A DNA stretch of 64,000 nucleotides from Burkholderia arboris (lineage in GTDB: Bacteria > Pseudomonadota > Gammaproteobacteria > Burkholderiales > Burkholderiaceae), in NCBI RefSeq assembly GCF_902499125.1, contig NZ_CABVPX010000002.1, positions 124,001 to 188,000 on the forward strand, in the 5' to 3' direction. The notes below the pieces were generated by a model that was not told where the DNA came from, ran no database searches, and was given only the letters and a program-made list of their open reading frames with translations. Of the stretch, positions 35,670 through 44,425 are shown one piece after another. Every line of letters begins with the position of its first letter. The stretch's first letter is position 1. The translations under genes and the position numbers were made by a program.

Positions 35670-37345
35670 CGACCCGCCATCTGCACAACGAGTCGCGCGG
35701 CTACGCGCCGCGCCCTTCCGGCGACGACACGGCCAGTCCTGCCGCAGCGCAGCAACGCGCGCAGGCCGAACCGCCGCCGCCGGCCGCCGACTTGCCCGGT
35801 TCCGGGCAGAAGGAAGCGCGTATGAACGTTGCCGAACGCAAGCCGCTGCCGTGCCCGTCCGACTGGACGTTCGAGCTGCTCGAGGAATACGACACGCACA
35901 TCTCGCAGGTTGCCGAACAGTACGAGCTCGACATCTATCCGATCCAGCTCGAACTGATCAGCGCCGAGCAGATGATGGACGCGTATGCGTCGGTCGGGAT
36001 GCCCGTCAACTACCGTCACTGGTCGTTCGGCAAGCACTTCCTCGCGACCGAGAAAAGCTACCGCCGCGGCCAGATGGGCCTCGCGTACGAAATCGTCATC
36101 AATTCGAATCCGTGCATCGCGTACCTGATGGAAGAGAACACGATGACGATGCAGGCGCTCGTCATCGCGCACGCGGCGTACGGGCACAACTCGTTCTTCA
36201 AGGGCAACTACCTGTTCCGGCTGTGGACCGACGCGCACGCGATCATCGACTATCTCGTGTACGCGAAGAACTACGTCGCGGAATGCGAGGAGCGCTACGG
36301 CCTCGATCGCGTCGAGGAGTTGCTCGATTCGTGCCACGCGCTGATGAATTACGGCGTCGACCGTTACAAGCGCCCGCAAAAGCCGTCGCTGTCGAAGGAG
36401 TCGGCGTTGCGGCGCGAGCGCGAGGCGTACCTGCAGTCGCAGGTGAACGAACTGTGGCGCACGCTGCCGGGCAAGAAGCCCGAGCTGATGGAAGAGCAGG
36501 AAGACCGCTATCCGCCCGAGCCGCAGGAGAACCTGCTGTATTTCGCGGAGAAGAATGCGCCGCTGCTCGAGCCGTGGGAGCGGGAAGTGATCCGCATCGT
36601 GCGCAAGATCGGCCAGTATTTCTATCCGCAGCGGCAGACGCAGGTGATGAACGAAGGCTGGGCGACGTTCTGGCACTACACGCTGCTGAACACGCTGTAC
36701 AACCAGGGGAAGCTGGAAGACGGCTTCATGATGGAGTTCCTGCATTCGCACAGCAACGTGGTCTACCAGCCGCCCGTCACGAAGCCGTACTACAGCGGGA
36801 TCAACCCGTATGCGCTCGGTTTCTCGATGATGAGCGACATTCGAAGGATCTGCGAGGCGCCGACGGAGGAAGACTACAAGTGGTTTCCGGAGATCGCGGG
36901 CACCCCGTGGCTGCCGGCGATGCACTACGCGATGCGCAACTTCAAGGACGAGAGCTTCATCGCACAGTACCTGTCGCCGAACCTGATCCGCGAGATGCGG
37001 CTCTTCTCGGTGCTCGACGACGACATGCGCGATTCGCTCGAAGTCTCGGCGATCCACGACGATTCCGGCTACCAGTACGTGCGGCAGGCGCTGTCGCGGC
37101 AGTACGACATCCATCACCGCGAGCCGAACATCCAGGTGTGGGCCGTCAACACGCGCGGCGACCGCAGCCTCACGCTGCGCCACTTCATGACCGACAACCG
37201 CCACCTGTCGAACGACAGCGACGAAGTGCTCAAGCACATGGCGCGGCTCTGGCAGTTCGACGTGTACCTGGAAAGCGTCGACGAGGCCGGTACCGTGCGC
37301 AAGCGCTACGAGTGCCGCTACGTGCCGCCGGAGATCCGCGTTTGA
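35666..37345 (+). CDS. SpoVR/YcgB-family protein
   Basis: The 559-residue reading overlaps the previous gene by four bases. The SpoVR core begins near residue 60 (CPSDWTFELLEEYDTHISQVAEQYELDIYPIQLELI) and runs to the end. The first 52 residues are a Pro/Ala/Gln-rich stretch absent from enteric YcgB of about 510 residues. An ATG at 35822 with AAGGAAG upstream gives a core-only protein, so two forms are possible. The family is needed for spore cortex in Bacillus, but its biochemical role in Gram-negatives is unknown. A terminator follows. Confidence 0.93.
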   Translation: MTTRHLHNESRGYAPRPSGDDTASPAAAQQRAQAEPPPPAADLPGSGQKEARMNVAERKPLPCPSDWTFELLEEYDTHISQVAEQYELDIYPIQLELISAEQMMDAYASVGMPVNYRHWSFGKHFLATEKSYRRGQMGLAYEIVINSNPCIAYLMEENTMTMQALVIAHAAYGHNSFFKGNYLFRLWTDAHAIIDYLVYAKNYVAECEERYGLDRVEELLDSCHALMNYGVDRYKRPQKPSLSKESALRREREAYLQSQVNELWRTLPGKKPELMEEQEDRYPPEPQENLLYFAEKNAPLLEPWEREVIRIVRKIGQYFYPQRQTQVMNEGWATFWHYTLLNTLYNQGKLEDGFMMEFLHSHSNVVYQPPVTKPYYSGINPYALGFSMMSDIRRICEAPTEEDYKWFPEIAGTPWLPAMHYAMRNFKDESFIAQYLSPNLIREMRLFSVLDDDMRDSLEVSAIHDDSGYQYVRQALSRQYDIHHREPNIQVWAVNTRGDRSLTLRHFMTDNRHLSNDSDEVLKHMARLWQFDVYLESVDEAGTVRKRYECRYVPPEIRV

Positions 37346-37373
37346 CCGGTGTCTTCGAAAATGCTTGCATCGG

Positions 37374-37398
37374 ACGCCAGCCTGAAGGCTGGCGTTTT
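37374..37398 (+). terminator. rho-independent terminator of the prkA cluster
   Basis: Stem ACGCCAGCC-TGAA-GGCTGGCGT runs into TTTC, 28 bases after the spoVR stop. Confidence 0.8.
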
Positions 37399-37578
37399 CA
37401 TATGACGAACGCGTGGCAGGAGAAAAATTTTCTACATCCGGACGAACCCGGAGTGCTTGTTACTTTACATTTCGCTAAAATCCCGTAGCGCCGTGCGCCG
37501 GAACCGGTGCCACGTGCGACCGCATGCGGCGGCCCCAGCCGTCTCGCCCAGAAAGTACTAAAAGGAACAGACCAACCC

Positions 37579-38883
37579 ATGGACGTCCAGACCGACCAAG
37601 CTGCGCTGTCCGCGCATGACACCCGGCGGCGCGTGTTCGCCATCGTCGGCGCCTCATCGGGCAACCTCGTCGAGTGGTTCGACTTCTATATTTACTCGTT
37701 CTGCGCGCTGTACTTCGCGCCGGCGTTCTTCCCGAGCGGCAACACGACGACGCAATTGCTGAACACGGCAGGCGTGTTCGCGGCCGGCTTCCTGATGCGC
37801 CCGATCGGCGGCTGGCTGTTCGGCCGCATCGCCGACCGTCACGGCCGTCGCGCGGCGATGATGATCTCGGTGCTGATGATGTGCGGCGGATCGCTCGTGA
37901 TCGCGGTGCTGCCGACCTACGCGCAGATCGGCGCGCTCGCGCCGGCGCTGCTGCTGGTCGCGCGCCTGTTCCAGGGCCTGTCGGTGGGCGGCGAATACGG
38001 CACGAGCGCGACCTACATGAGTGAAGTCGCGCTGAAGGGCCGTCGCGGCTTCTTCGCGTCGTTCCAGTACGTGACGCTGATCGGCGGCCAGCTGTGCGCG
38101 CTGCTGGTGCTCGTGATCCTGCAGCAAACGCTGTCGGCCGGCGAACTGAAGGCGTGGGGCTGGCGCATTCCGTTCGTGGTCGGCGCGGCGGCCGCGCTGA
38201 TCTCGCTGTACCTGCGGAAATCGCTCGACGAGACGTCGACCAGCGCATCGCGCGACAAGAAGGACGCCGGTACGATCCGCGGCGTGTGGCAGCACAAGGG
38301 GGCGTTCTTCACGGTGGTCGGCTTCACGGCCGGCGGCTCGCTGATCTTCTACACGTTCACGACGTACATGCAGAAGTACCTCGTGAACACGGCCGGCATG
38401 CATGCGAAGACGGCCAGCAACGTGATGACCGTCGCGCTGCTCGTCTACATGCTGATGCAGCCGGTGTTCGGCGCGCTGTCCGACCGGATCGGCCGCCGCA
38501 CGTCGATGATCCTGTTCGGCTCGTTCGCGGTGATCGGCACGGTGCCGCTGATGCACGCGCTGAAGGACGTGACGAGCCCGGTGGCCGCGTTCGTGCTGAT
38601 CACGGTTGCGCTGGCGATCGTCAGCTTCTACACGTCGATCAGCGGCCTCATCAAGGCCGAGATGTTCCCGCCCGAAGTGCGCGCGATGGGTGTCGGCCTG
38701 TCGTACGCGGTTGCGAACGCAATCTTCGGCGGCTCGGCCGAATACGTCGCGCTGTGGTTCAAGTCGATCGGCAGCGAGGAAACCTTCTACTGGTACGTGA
38801 CCGTGCTGTGCGCGATCTCGCTGATCGTGTCGTGGCGGATGCGCGACCCGAGCAAGGAAGGGTACCTGCGTCACGAGCCGTGA
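37579..38883 (+). CDS. MFS permease, KgtP-like dicarboxylate symporter
   Basis: The 434-residue protein has the metabolite:H+ symporter signatures [53 protein letters not shown] and [23 protein letters not shown]. Overall it resembles alpha-ketoglutarate permease (KgtP, 432 residues). Twelve helices are expected. It probably imports a C5/C4 dicarboxylate with protons. The ATG at 37579 has AAGGAACAG upstream. A strong terminator ends the gene, so it is a single transcription unit. Confidence 0.88.
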   Translation: MDVQTDQAALSAHDTRRRVFAIVGASSGNLVEWFDFYIYSFCALYFAPAFFPSGNTTTQLLNTAGVFAAGFLMRPIGGWLFGRIADRHGRRAAMMISVLMMCGGSLVIAVLPTYAQIGALAPALLLVARLFQGLSVGGEYGTSATYMSEVALKGRRGFFASFQYVTLIGGQLCALLVLVILQQTLSAGELKAWGWRIPFVVGAAAALISLYLRKSLDETSTSASRDKKDAGTIRGVWQHKGAFFTVVGFTAGGSLIFYTFTTYMQKYLVNTAGMHAKTASNVMTVALLVYMLMQPVFGALSDRIGRRTSMILFGSFAVIGTVPLMHALKDVTSPVAAFVLITVALAIVSFYTSISGLIKAEMFPPEVRAMGVGLSYAVANAIFGGSAEYVALWFKSIGSEETFYWYVTVLCAISLIVSWRMRDPSKEGYLRHEP

Positions 38884-38917
38884 TCGGCTGCGCATCGTGC
38901 GCATGGGCAACATGACG

Positions 38918-38949
38918 AACGTCCCGCCAACCGGCGGGACGTTTTTTTT
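38918..38949 (+). terminator. rho-independent terminator of the MFS gene
   Basis: An 11-base perfect stem, AACGTCCCGCC-AACC-GGCGGGACGTT, ends in eight T residues. It abuts the end of the convergent LysR gene. Confidence 0.92.
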
Positions 38950-38959
38950 GTGCGCGCGA

Positions 38960-39922
38960 TTACGCGGACGGCGGCGTTGCGTGGTCGGGTGCCGGGCTGG
39001 CAGCGCTCGACAGGATGCCTTGCTCGACCAGCCAGTCGAACATCTGCTCGACGATCGGCGAGCGCGACGGGCCTTCCATCCGTGACAGCCACCATGTGGT
39101 GCCGGGCAGGCGCGGGTAGTCGGCGAGCACGGTCAGCGCATGCTGGTCGAGGCCGGCCTGCGCGACGAGGCGCGGCAGGCACGCAATGCCGCGGCCGCGC
39201 TGCACGGCGTCCAGTACGAGCCGCTGATCGTCGTAGATCGCCTGCATCCGGAAGCCCGACAGCTGCTCGCGAAAGACGGTCGCCATACGCTCGTCGGTCA
39301 GGCTCGCTTCGAGGCAGACGAGCCCCGCATGCCGGGCGTGTTCGGCGCGCGGCACGCGGGCGAGCGTCTCGGCCAGCGGCGTCGCGCATACCGTCACCCA
39401 TTCGTCGCGCATGAACGGGATATCGACCAGGCCGGGCTGCAGCATCGGCCGCGTGCCGATCGTCATGTCGACGTCGATCTCGTCGACATAGCGCGCGGTT
39501 TCGTCGGTCGACAGCAGCGGGCACAGGTCCGGCAGCACCTGCTGCAACTGCTCGAGGCGCGGCTGCAGCCAGCCGTGCAGCAACGGCGCGGGGCACACCA
39601 GGACGACGAGCCCCGGGTTCAGGTAGGTCGCGATGCGGTCGAGCCCGCCGCGCAACGTGTCCATCGCGCGCTGCACGCTGCGCTGCAGGACCTCGCCGGC
39701 GATGGTCAGCTCGACGCCGCGGCCGCGCCGGCGGAACAGCGGCTGCCCGAGTTGCGCTTCGAGCTGCTGGATCTGATGGCTGATCGCCGACTGCGACAGG
39801 TGCAGCTCGTCGGCCGCGCGCGAGAAATTGCCCAGCCGGGCTGCGGCTTCGAAGCCGGTCAACAGTTTCAGGGACGGAACGCGTTGCATCGAGGTATGAG
39901 GTGAATTGATTGATTCGGCCAA
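38960..39922 (-). CDS. LysR-family regulator of the agmatine cluster
   Basis: The 320-residue protein resembles GcvA-type LysR members: LKLLTGFEAAARLGNFSRAADELHLSQSAISHQIQQLEAQLGQPLFRRRGRGVELT, then an effector domain. ATG 39922 is the furthest start; the ATG at 39889 (MQRVPSLKLL) is more typical of the family and may be the true one. It is divergent from aguA, with an AT-rich dyad AATAT-CA-ATATT at 39925-39936 in the gap. It likely activates the polyamine genes in response to agmatine or a product. Confidence 0.9.
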   Translation of the reverse strand: MAESINSPHTSMQRVPSLKLLTGFEAAARLGNFSRAADELHLSQSAISHQIQQLEAQLGQPLFRRRGRGVELTIAGEVLQRSVQRAMDTLRGGLDRIATYLNPGLVVLVCPAPLLHGWLQPRLEQLQQVLPDLCPLLSTDETARYVDEIDVDMTIGTRPMLQPGLVDIPFMRDEWVTVCATPLAETLARVPRAEHARHAGLVCLEASLTDERMATVFREQLSGFRMQAIYDDQRLVLDAVQRGRGIACLPRLVAQAGLDQHALTVLADYPRLPGTTWWLSRMEGPSRSPIVEQMFDWLVEQGILSSAASPAPDHATPPSA

Positions 39923-39990
39923 AAAATATCAATATTCATCAAGTTTAACCTGGCGGACAATCGCTCATCAATCACAACGGAGTCGGATCG

Positions 39991-41028
39991 ATGGGTCGCT
40001 TTGATGCTCGCCAGCGCGGTTACCGGATGCCCGCCGAATGGGAAGCCATGCATGCCACGTGGCTCGGATGGCCGGTTCTCGAAGACCGCGAGGATCTGTG
40101 GGGAACGCATTACGCGCAGGTCTGCCGCGAGTTCGCGCTGGTCGCGCGGACGATCGCGCGCTACCAGCGCTGCGTGGTCGCGGTGCACCACAGCCAGGCC
40201 GACGCCGCCCGTGAACTGCTGGGCGCGAGCGTCGAGGTGCTGCCGGTCGCAGCCGAGGACAACTGGCTGCGCGACTGCGGGCCGATCTTCCTCGTCAGCG
40301 AGCAGCACGGGCTCGGCGCGGCCGTGTTCCGCTTCAACTGCTGGGGCGAGAAGTACCAGCCGTACGACGGCTGCCAGCAGGCCGGGCAGGACATCGCGCG
40401 CGCGGCCGGAGCCGAGATCTTCAATTCGCACATGGTGCTGGAGGGCGGCTCGTTCTACGTCGACGGGCAGGGCACGCTGGTCACGACCGAAAGCTGCCTG
40501 CTGCATCCCAACCGCAATCCGCACCTGAGCCGTGCGGAGATCGAGGCAGAGCTGCGCCGCATGCTGGGCGTCGAGAAGATCGTGTGGCTGCCGGGCAACC
40601 CCGACGAAGTGGAAACGAACGGGCACGTGGACGGCATCGCGTCGTTCATCGCGCCGGGCCGGATGCTGTGCCAGACCGCGCTGCCGGAGCAGGGCGACTA
40701 TTTCCGCGTGATGCGCGAGAACCGCCGCGCGCTGGAACTCGCGACCGATGCGGCGGGGCGCCGTTTCGAGCTGCTCGACCTGCCGTCGCCGATCGTCAGC
40801 GAACGCTTCGGCTCCGAGCGTTACTGCGATTGCTATGCGAACTACATTCTGGTGAATGGCGCGGTGATCGTGACCGCGTTCGGCGTCGAGCAGGACGACG
40901 CCGCCCGTGACGCTTTCAGTCGCGCGTTCCCGGGGCGCAAGGTGGAGATGCTGCCGATCCCGACGCTGTCGATCGGCGGCGGCAGCATCCACTGTTCGAC
41001 GCAGCAGCAACCTTCCGTCGCACGCTGA
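39991..41028 (+). CDS. aguA: agmatine deiminase, cytosolic
   Basis: The 345-residue enzyme belongs to the PAD_porph family. Catalytic positions are intact: Asp95 (NWLRDCGP), Glu in LEGG (150-153), His212 and Asp214 (NGHVDG) and nucleophile Cys335 (GGGSIHCSTQQQP). It hydrolyses agmatine to N-carbamoylputrescine and ammonia. There is no signal peptide. It is followed 45 bases later by the amidase that completes the route to putrescine, so the assignment as true agmatine deiminase is strong. Confidence 0.95.
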   Translation: MGRFDARQRGYRMPAEWEAMHATWLGWPVLEDREDLWGTHYAQVCREFALVARTIARYQRCVVAVHHSQADAARELLGASVEVLPVAAEDNWLRDCGPIFLVSEQHGLGAAVFRFNCWGEKYQPYDGCQQAGQDIARAAGAEIFNSHMVLEGGSFYVDGQGTLVTTESCLLHPNRNPHLSRAEIEAELRRMLGVEKIVWLPGNPDEVETNGHVDGIASFIAPGRMLCQTALPEQGDYFRVMRENRRALELATDAAGRRFELLDLPSPIVSERFGSERYCDCYANYILVNGAVIVTAFGVEQDDAARDAFSRAFPGRKVEMLPIPTLSIGGGSIHCSTQQQPSVAR

Positions 41029-41073
41029 GCGACGTTTCATCAGCGGTTTCCGGTCTCACCGAGGAGCAACGCA

Positions 41074-41988
41074 ATGCCGTCCAAACACATTACCGTCGCC
41101 GCCGTGCAGATGGCGTCGGGCAGCTGGAATCTCGAAGACAACATGGCCACCGCGGAGCGCCTGATCCGGGCGGCCGCGGCCCAGGGCGCGAATCTCGTGC
41201 TGTGCCCGGAACTGTTCGCGATGCCGTACTTCTGCCTCGACCAGAACGTGCGCCATCTCGAACTCGCGCAGCCATTCGAAGGCAATGCGCAGATCGCCCG
41301 GTTCGCGGCGCTGGCCGGCGAGCTCGGCATCGTGCTGCCGATCGGCTTCTTCGAGCGCGCGGGCAATGCCGCGTACAACTCGATCGCCGTGGCGGACGCG
41401 GACGGGCGCGTGCTCGGCGTCTACCGCAAGACGCATATTCCGGACGGGCCGGGCTATACGGAGAAGTTCTATTTCACACCGGGCGACACCGGCTTCAAGG
41501 TGTGGGACACGCGTTTCGGGCGGATCGGCATCGGCATCTGCTGGGACCAGTGGTATCCGGAGACGGCGCGCAGTCTCGCGCTGATGGGCGCCGAGATCCT
41601 GTGCTTTCCGACCATCATCGGTTCGGAGCCGTTCAGCAGCGAGTTCGATTCGGCCGGCCACTGGCAGCGCACGATGCAGGGCCACGCGGCGGCCAACATG
41701 GTGCCGGTCGTGGCGGCCAACCGGATCGGCCGCGAAACGGGCTTCGGCAACGGCAATCCGCACCAGCAGGGGCTCACGGGCGTGTTCTACGGGTCGAGCT
41801 TCATCGCGGATCACACCGGCGAGAAGCTGGCCGAGGCGGGCCGTACCGATGAAGCTGTGCTGGTGCAGACGTTCGACCTCGACGCGATCCGCGCCGACCG
41901 GCAGTCGTGGGGCTTTTTCCGCGATCGCCGCCCGGAGATGTATCGCACGTTGCTGACCAGCGACGGCGTGTCGTCCTGTTATCGATAA
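41074..41988 (+). CDS. aguB: N-carbamoylputrescine amidase
   Basis: The 304-residue nitrilase-superfamily enzyme has the Glu46-Lys119-Cys156 triad (LCPELF, YRKTHIPDGPGYTEKFYF, GICWDQWYPE). Length and the HIPDGPGYTEKFYF segment are typical of AguB. It converts N-carbamoylputrescine to putrescine, carbon dioxide and ammonia. GAGGAG lies eight bases before the ATG. It sits between aguA and the polyamine-binding protein in one operon. Confidence 0.95.
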   Translation: MPSKHITVAAVQMASGSWNLEDNMATAERLIRAAAAQGANLVLCPELFAMPYFCLDQNVRHLELAQPFEGNAQIARFAALAGELGIVLPIGFFERAGNAAYNSIAVADADGRVLGVYRKTHIPDGPGYTEKFYFTPGDTGFKVWDTRFGRIGIGICWDQWYPETARSLALMGAEILCFPTIIGSEPFSSEFDSAGHWQRTMQGHAAANMVPVVAANRIGRETGFGNGNPHQQGLTGVFYGSSFIADHTGEKLAEAGRTDEAVLVQTFDLDAIRADRQSWGFFRDRRPEMYRTLLTSDGVSSCYR

Positions 41989-41998
41989 GGGATTCGCA

Positions 41999-43111
41999 AT
42001 GAAACGGAAAGGATGGCTGCGCGTCGCGGCGCCGGGCCTCGCGCTGTGCGTGCTGGCCGGTGCGGCCCGCGCCGACGAAGAGAAGGTGCTGAACCTGTAC
42101 AACTGGAGCAACTACTTTGCGCCGGATACGATTTCCGCGTTCGAGAAGGAAACCGGCATCAAGGTGCGCTACGACGCGTACGACAGCGACGAGACGCTGC
42201 AGTCGAAGCTGCTGACCGGCAACAGCGGCTACGACCTCGTGTGGCCGACCAACGACTTCATGGCCAAGCAGATCCAGGCCGGCGTGTACCGCAAGCTCGA
42301 CAAGGGCCGGCTGCCGAACCTGAAGTATCTCGATCCGTCGCTGCTGAAGCAGATGGCGCAATCCGATCCCGGCAACCAGTACGGCGTGCCGTACATGTGG
42401 GGCACCGTGGGCGTCGGCTACGACCGCGCGAAGGTGCGCGCGATCCTCGGCAAGGACATGCCGGCCGACAGCCTCGACCTGCTGTTCAACCCGGCGATCG
42501 CGGCGCGCGTCGCCGCGAAATGCGGGCTCGGCCTGCAGGACTCGGCGAGCACGGTGCTGCCGCTCGCGCTGCGCTACATCGGCCGCGATCCGATGCGTCC
42601 GTCCGCGCAGGATTACGCGGCCGCGCAGGCGATGCTGATGAAGGTCCGGCCGTTCATCCGCCAGTTCGTCGGCTCGTCCGATGCCAACGAGCTGATCGAG
42701 GGCGAGCTGTGCGTGACGGTCGGCTTCTCCGGCGCGATCAACCTGGCCGCGCAGAAGGCCAGGGCGCGCGATCCGAAGCGCGACATCGTGTACGACATCC
42801 CGCGCATCGGCAGCCTGATGTGGTTCGACGCGATGGTGATTCCGGCATCGTCGAAGCATCCGGACAACGCGCATGCGTTCATCAACTACATCCTGCGTCC
42901 GGACGTGATCGCGAAGATCTCGAACTCGACGCGCTACGCAAATGCGAACCAGGGCGCGCTGAAGCTGATGGACCCGGCGCTGGTGCGCGATCCGGGCATC
43001 TATCCGGACGACGCGACTCGGCGCACACTGTTCACGCCGATCGCCGAGTCGCCGGCCGCGATGCGCCTGGAAGGCCGGACCTGGCTCGGCTTCAAGACCG
43101 CGCGGCCGTGA
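41999..43111 (+). CDS. PotF/PotD-like polyamine-binding protein
   Basis: The 370-residue protein has a signal peptide (WLRVAAPGLALCVLAGAARA) and the family N-terminus VLNLYNWSNYFAPDTISAFEKETGIKVRYDAYDSDETLQSKL. It should bind putrescine or a related amine in the periplasm. It starts 11 bases after aguB. No permease or ATPase genes for it lie in this window, so it must share a transporter encoded elsewhere or serve as a sensor. A Tat-exported deiminase follows. Confidence 0.92.
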   Translation: MKRKGWLRVAAPGLALCVLAGAARADEEKVLNLYNWSNYFAPDTISAFEKETGIKVRYDAYDSDETLQSKLLTGNSGYDLVWPTNDFMAKQIQAGVYRKLDKGRLPNLKYLDPSLLKQMAQSDPGNQYGVPYMWGTVGVGYDRAKVRAILGKDMPADSLDLLFNPAIAARVAAKCGLGLQDSASTVLPLALRYIGRDPMRPSAQDYAAAQAMLMKVRPFIRQFVGSSDANELIEGELCVTVGFSGAINLAAQKARARDPKRDIVYDIPRIGSLMWFDAMVIPASSKHPDNAHAFINYILRPDVIAKISNSTRYANANQGALKLMDPALVRDPGIYPDDATRRTLFTPIAESPAAMRLEGRTWLGFKTARP

Positions 43112-43161
43112 CGGCCCGCCCTGCAACACTCGAAGTAACCGGCAAGCAAAGGAGGAATGCC

Positions 43162-44274
43162 ATGACCACACGACGTCAACTGTTGAAACGCGGCCTGTCC
43201 GTATCGGGTGCGGCGCTGGCCGCCAGCGCGATGGGCGGGTTGTTCGGCCGCGCCGCGCACGCGCAGCAGGGCGCCGCCTGGCACATGCCGGACGAAGGCG
43301 CGCCGCACACGGCGACCTGGATGGCGTTCGGCCCGAGCGAGGATATCTGGGGCGCACGGCTGTTGCCCGTGGTGCGGGAGAATCTCGCCGCGGTCGCGAA
43401 GGCGATCGCCGCGCACGAACCGCTCAAGATGCTGGTGCGGGAGCAGGACTATGCGATCGCCTCGCGGCTGTGCGGTTCGTCGGTCGAGCTCGTCCAGCAT
43501 CCGGTCGACGATCTGTGGATGCGCGATACGGGGCCCGTGTTCGTGAAGAGCGCGTCGGGCCAGCTCGGCGGCGTGAGCTTCAATTTCAACGGCTGGGGCA
43601 ACAAGCAGGAACACGACCAGGACGCGGAAGTCGCACCGTTCGTGGCCGAACGCGCCGGCGCGCGGCTGATCGACACCAAGCTCGTGCTGGAAGGCGGCGG
43701 CATCGAAGTGGACGGCGAGGGCACGGCGATCATCACGCGCAGCTGCGTGCTCAATTCGAACCGCAATCCGGGCGTCAGCCAGGCCCAGTGCGAGGCGGAA
43801 CTGAGCCGTCTGCTCGGGCTGAAGAAGATCATCTGGCTGCCCGGCATCGCGGGCAAGGACATCACCGACGGGCATACCGACTTCTACGCGCGTTTCACGA
43901 GCCCGGGCGTCGTGGTGGCCGGGCTCGATACGGATCCGTCGTCGTACGATCACGCGGTGACGCGGCAGCATCTGGAAATCCTGCGGAAATCCACCGATGC
44001 GAAGGGGCGAGCGCTGAAGGTCGTCGTGCTGCCGGGGCCGAAGACCGTCCGGCACACCTACGAGAACGCGGAATTCGCGGCCGGCTACATCAACTTCTAC
44101 GTGTGCAATCGCGCGGTGATCGCGCCGCAATTCGGCGACAGCCGCGCCGACCGCAATACGCGCGACACGCTCGTCGACCTGTTTCCCGGCCGCGAAGTCA
44201 TCCAGCTGAACATCGACGGCATCGCCGCGGGCGGCGGCGGCATCCACTGCACGACGCAACAGCAGCCGGCCTGA
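43162..44274 (+). CDS. Tat-exported agmatine/peptidylarginine deiminase-family enzyme
   Basis: The 370-residue protein opens with a twin-arginine signal TRRQLLK followed by a hydrophobic stretch and AHAQ cleavage site (about residue 35). The PAD_porph catalytic set is complete: Asp122 (DLWMRDTGP), LEGG (176-179), His238/Asp240 (DGHTDFYARF) and Cys363 (GGGGIHCTTQQQP). The HxDFYARF segment differs from the HVDG of the cytosolic enzyme. It should act in the periplasm on agmatine or another guanidino compound; protein arginine is an alternative. AAAGGAGG precedes the ATG. Confidence 0.9.
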   Translation: MTTRRQLLKRGLSVSGAALAASAMGGLFGRAAHAQQGAAWHMPDEGAPHTATWMAFGPSEDIWGARLLPVVRENLAAVAKAIAAHEPLKMLVREQDYAIASRLCGSSVELVQHPVDDLWMRDTGPVFVKSASGQLGGVSFNFNGWGNKQEHDQDAEVAPFVAERAGARLIDTKLVLEGGGIEVDGEGTAIITRSCVLNSNRNPGVSQAQCEAELSRLLGLKKIIWLPGIAGKDITDGHTDFYARFTSPGVVVAGLDTDPSSYDHAVTRQHLEILRKSTDAKGRALKVVVLPGPKTVRHTYENAEFAAGYINFYVCNRAVIAPQFGDSRADRNTRDTLVDLFPGREVIQLNIDGIAAGGGGIHCTTQQQPA

Positions 44275-44425
44275 GCACGGCCCCGGGCCGGTCCACGCGA
44301 CCGGTCCGCATGCTGCTTCAATTTTCCAGTCTTTCCGGACTACTGAAAACAATGCGGAATCCGTCCCACGGGACGGAAGCCGGCGCGCACGCCTGCGCGC
44401 CGTCCGCGCAATGGAGTTGAAATAC

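Noticed and set aside
42013..44274. A 753-codon frame that could be read as a fusion of a binding protein with a deiminase.
   Set aside because: The first part is the wrong frame of the PotF-like gene. The deiminase starts at 43162 with AAAGGAGG and a Tat signal.
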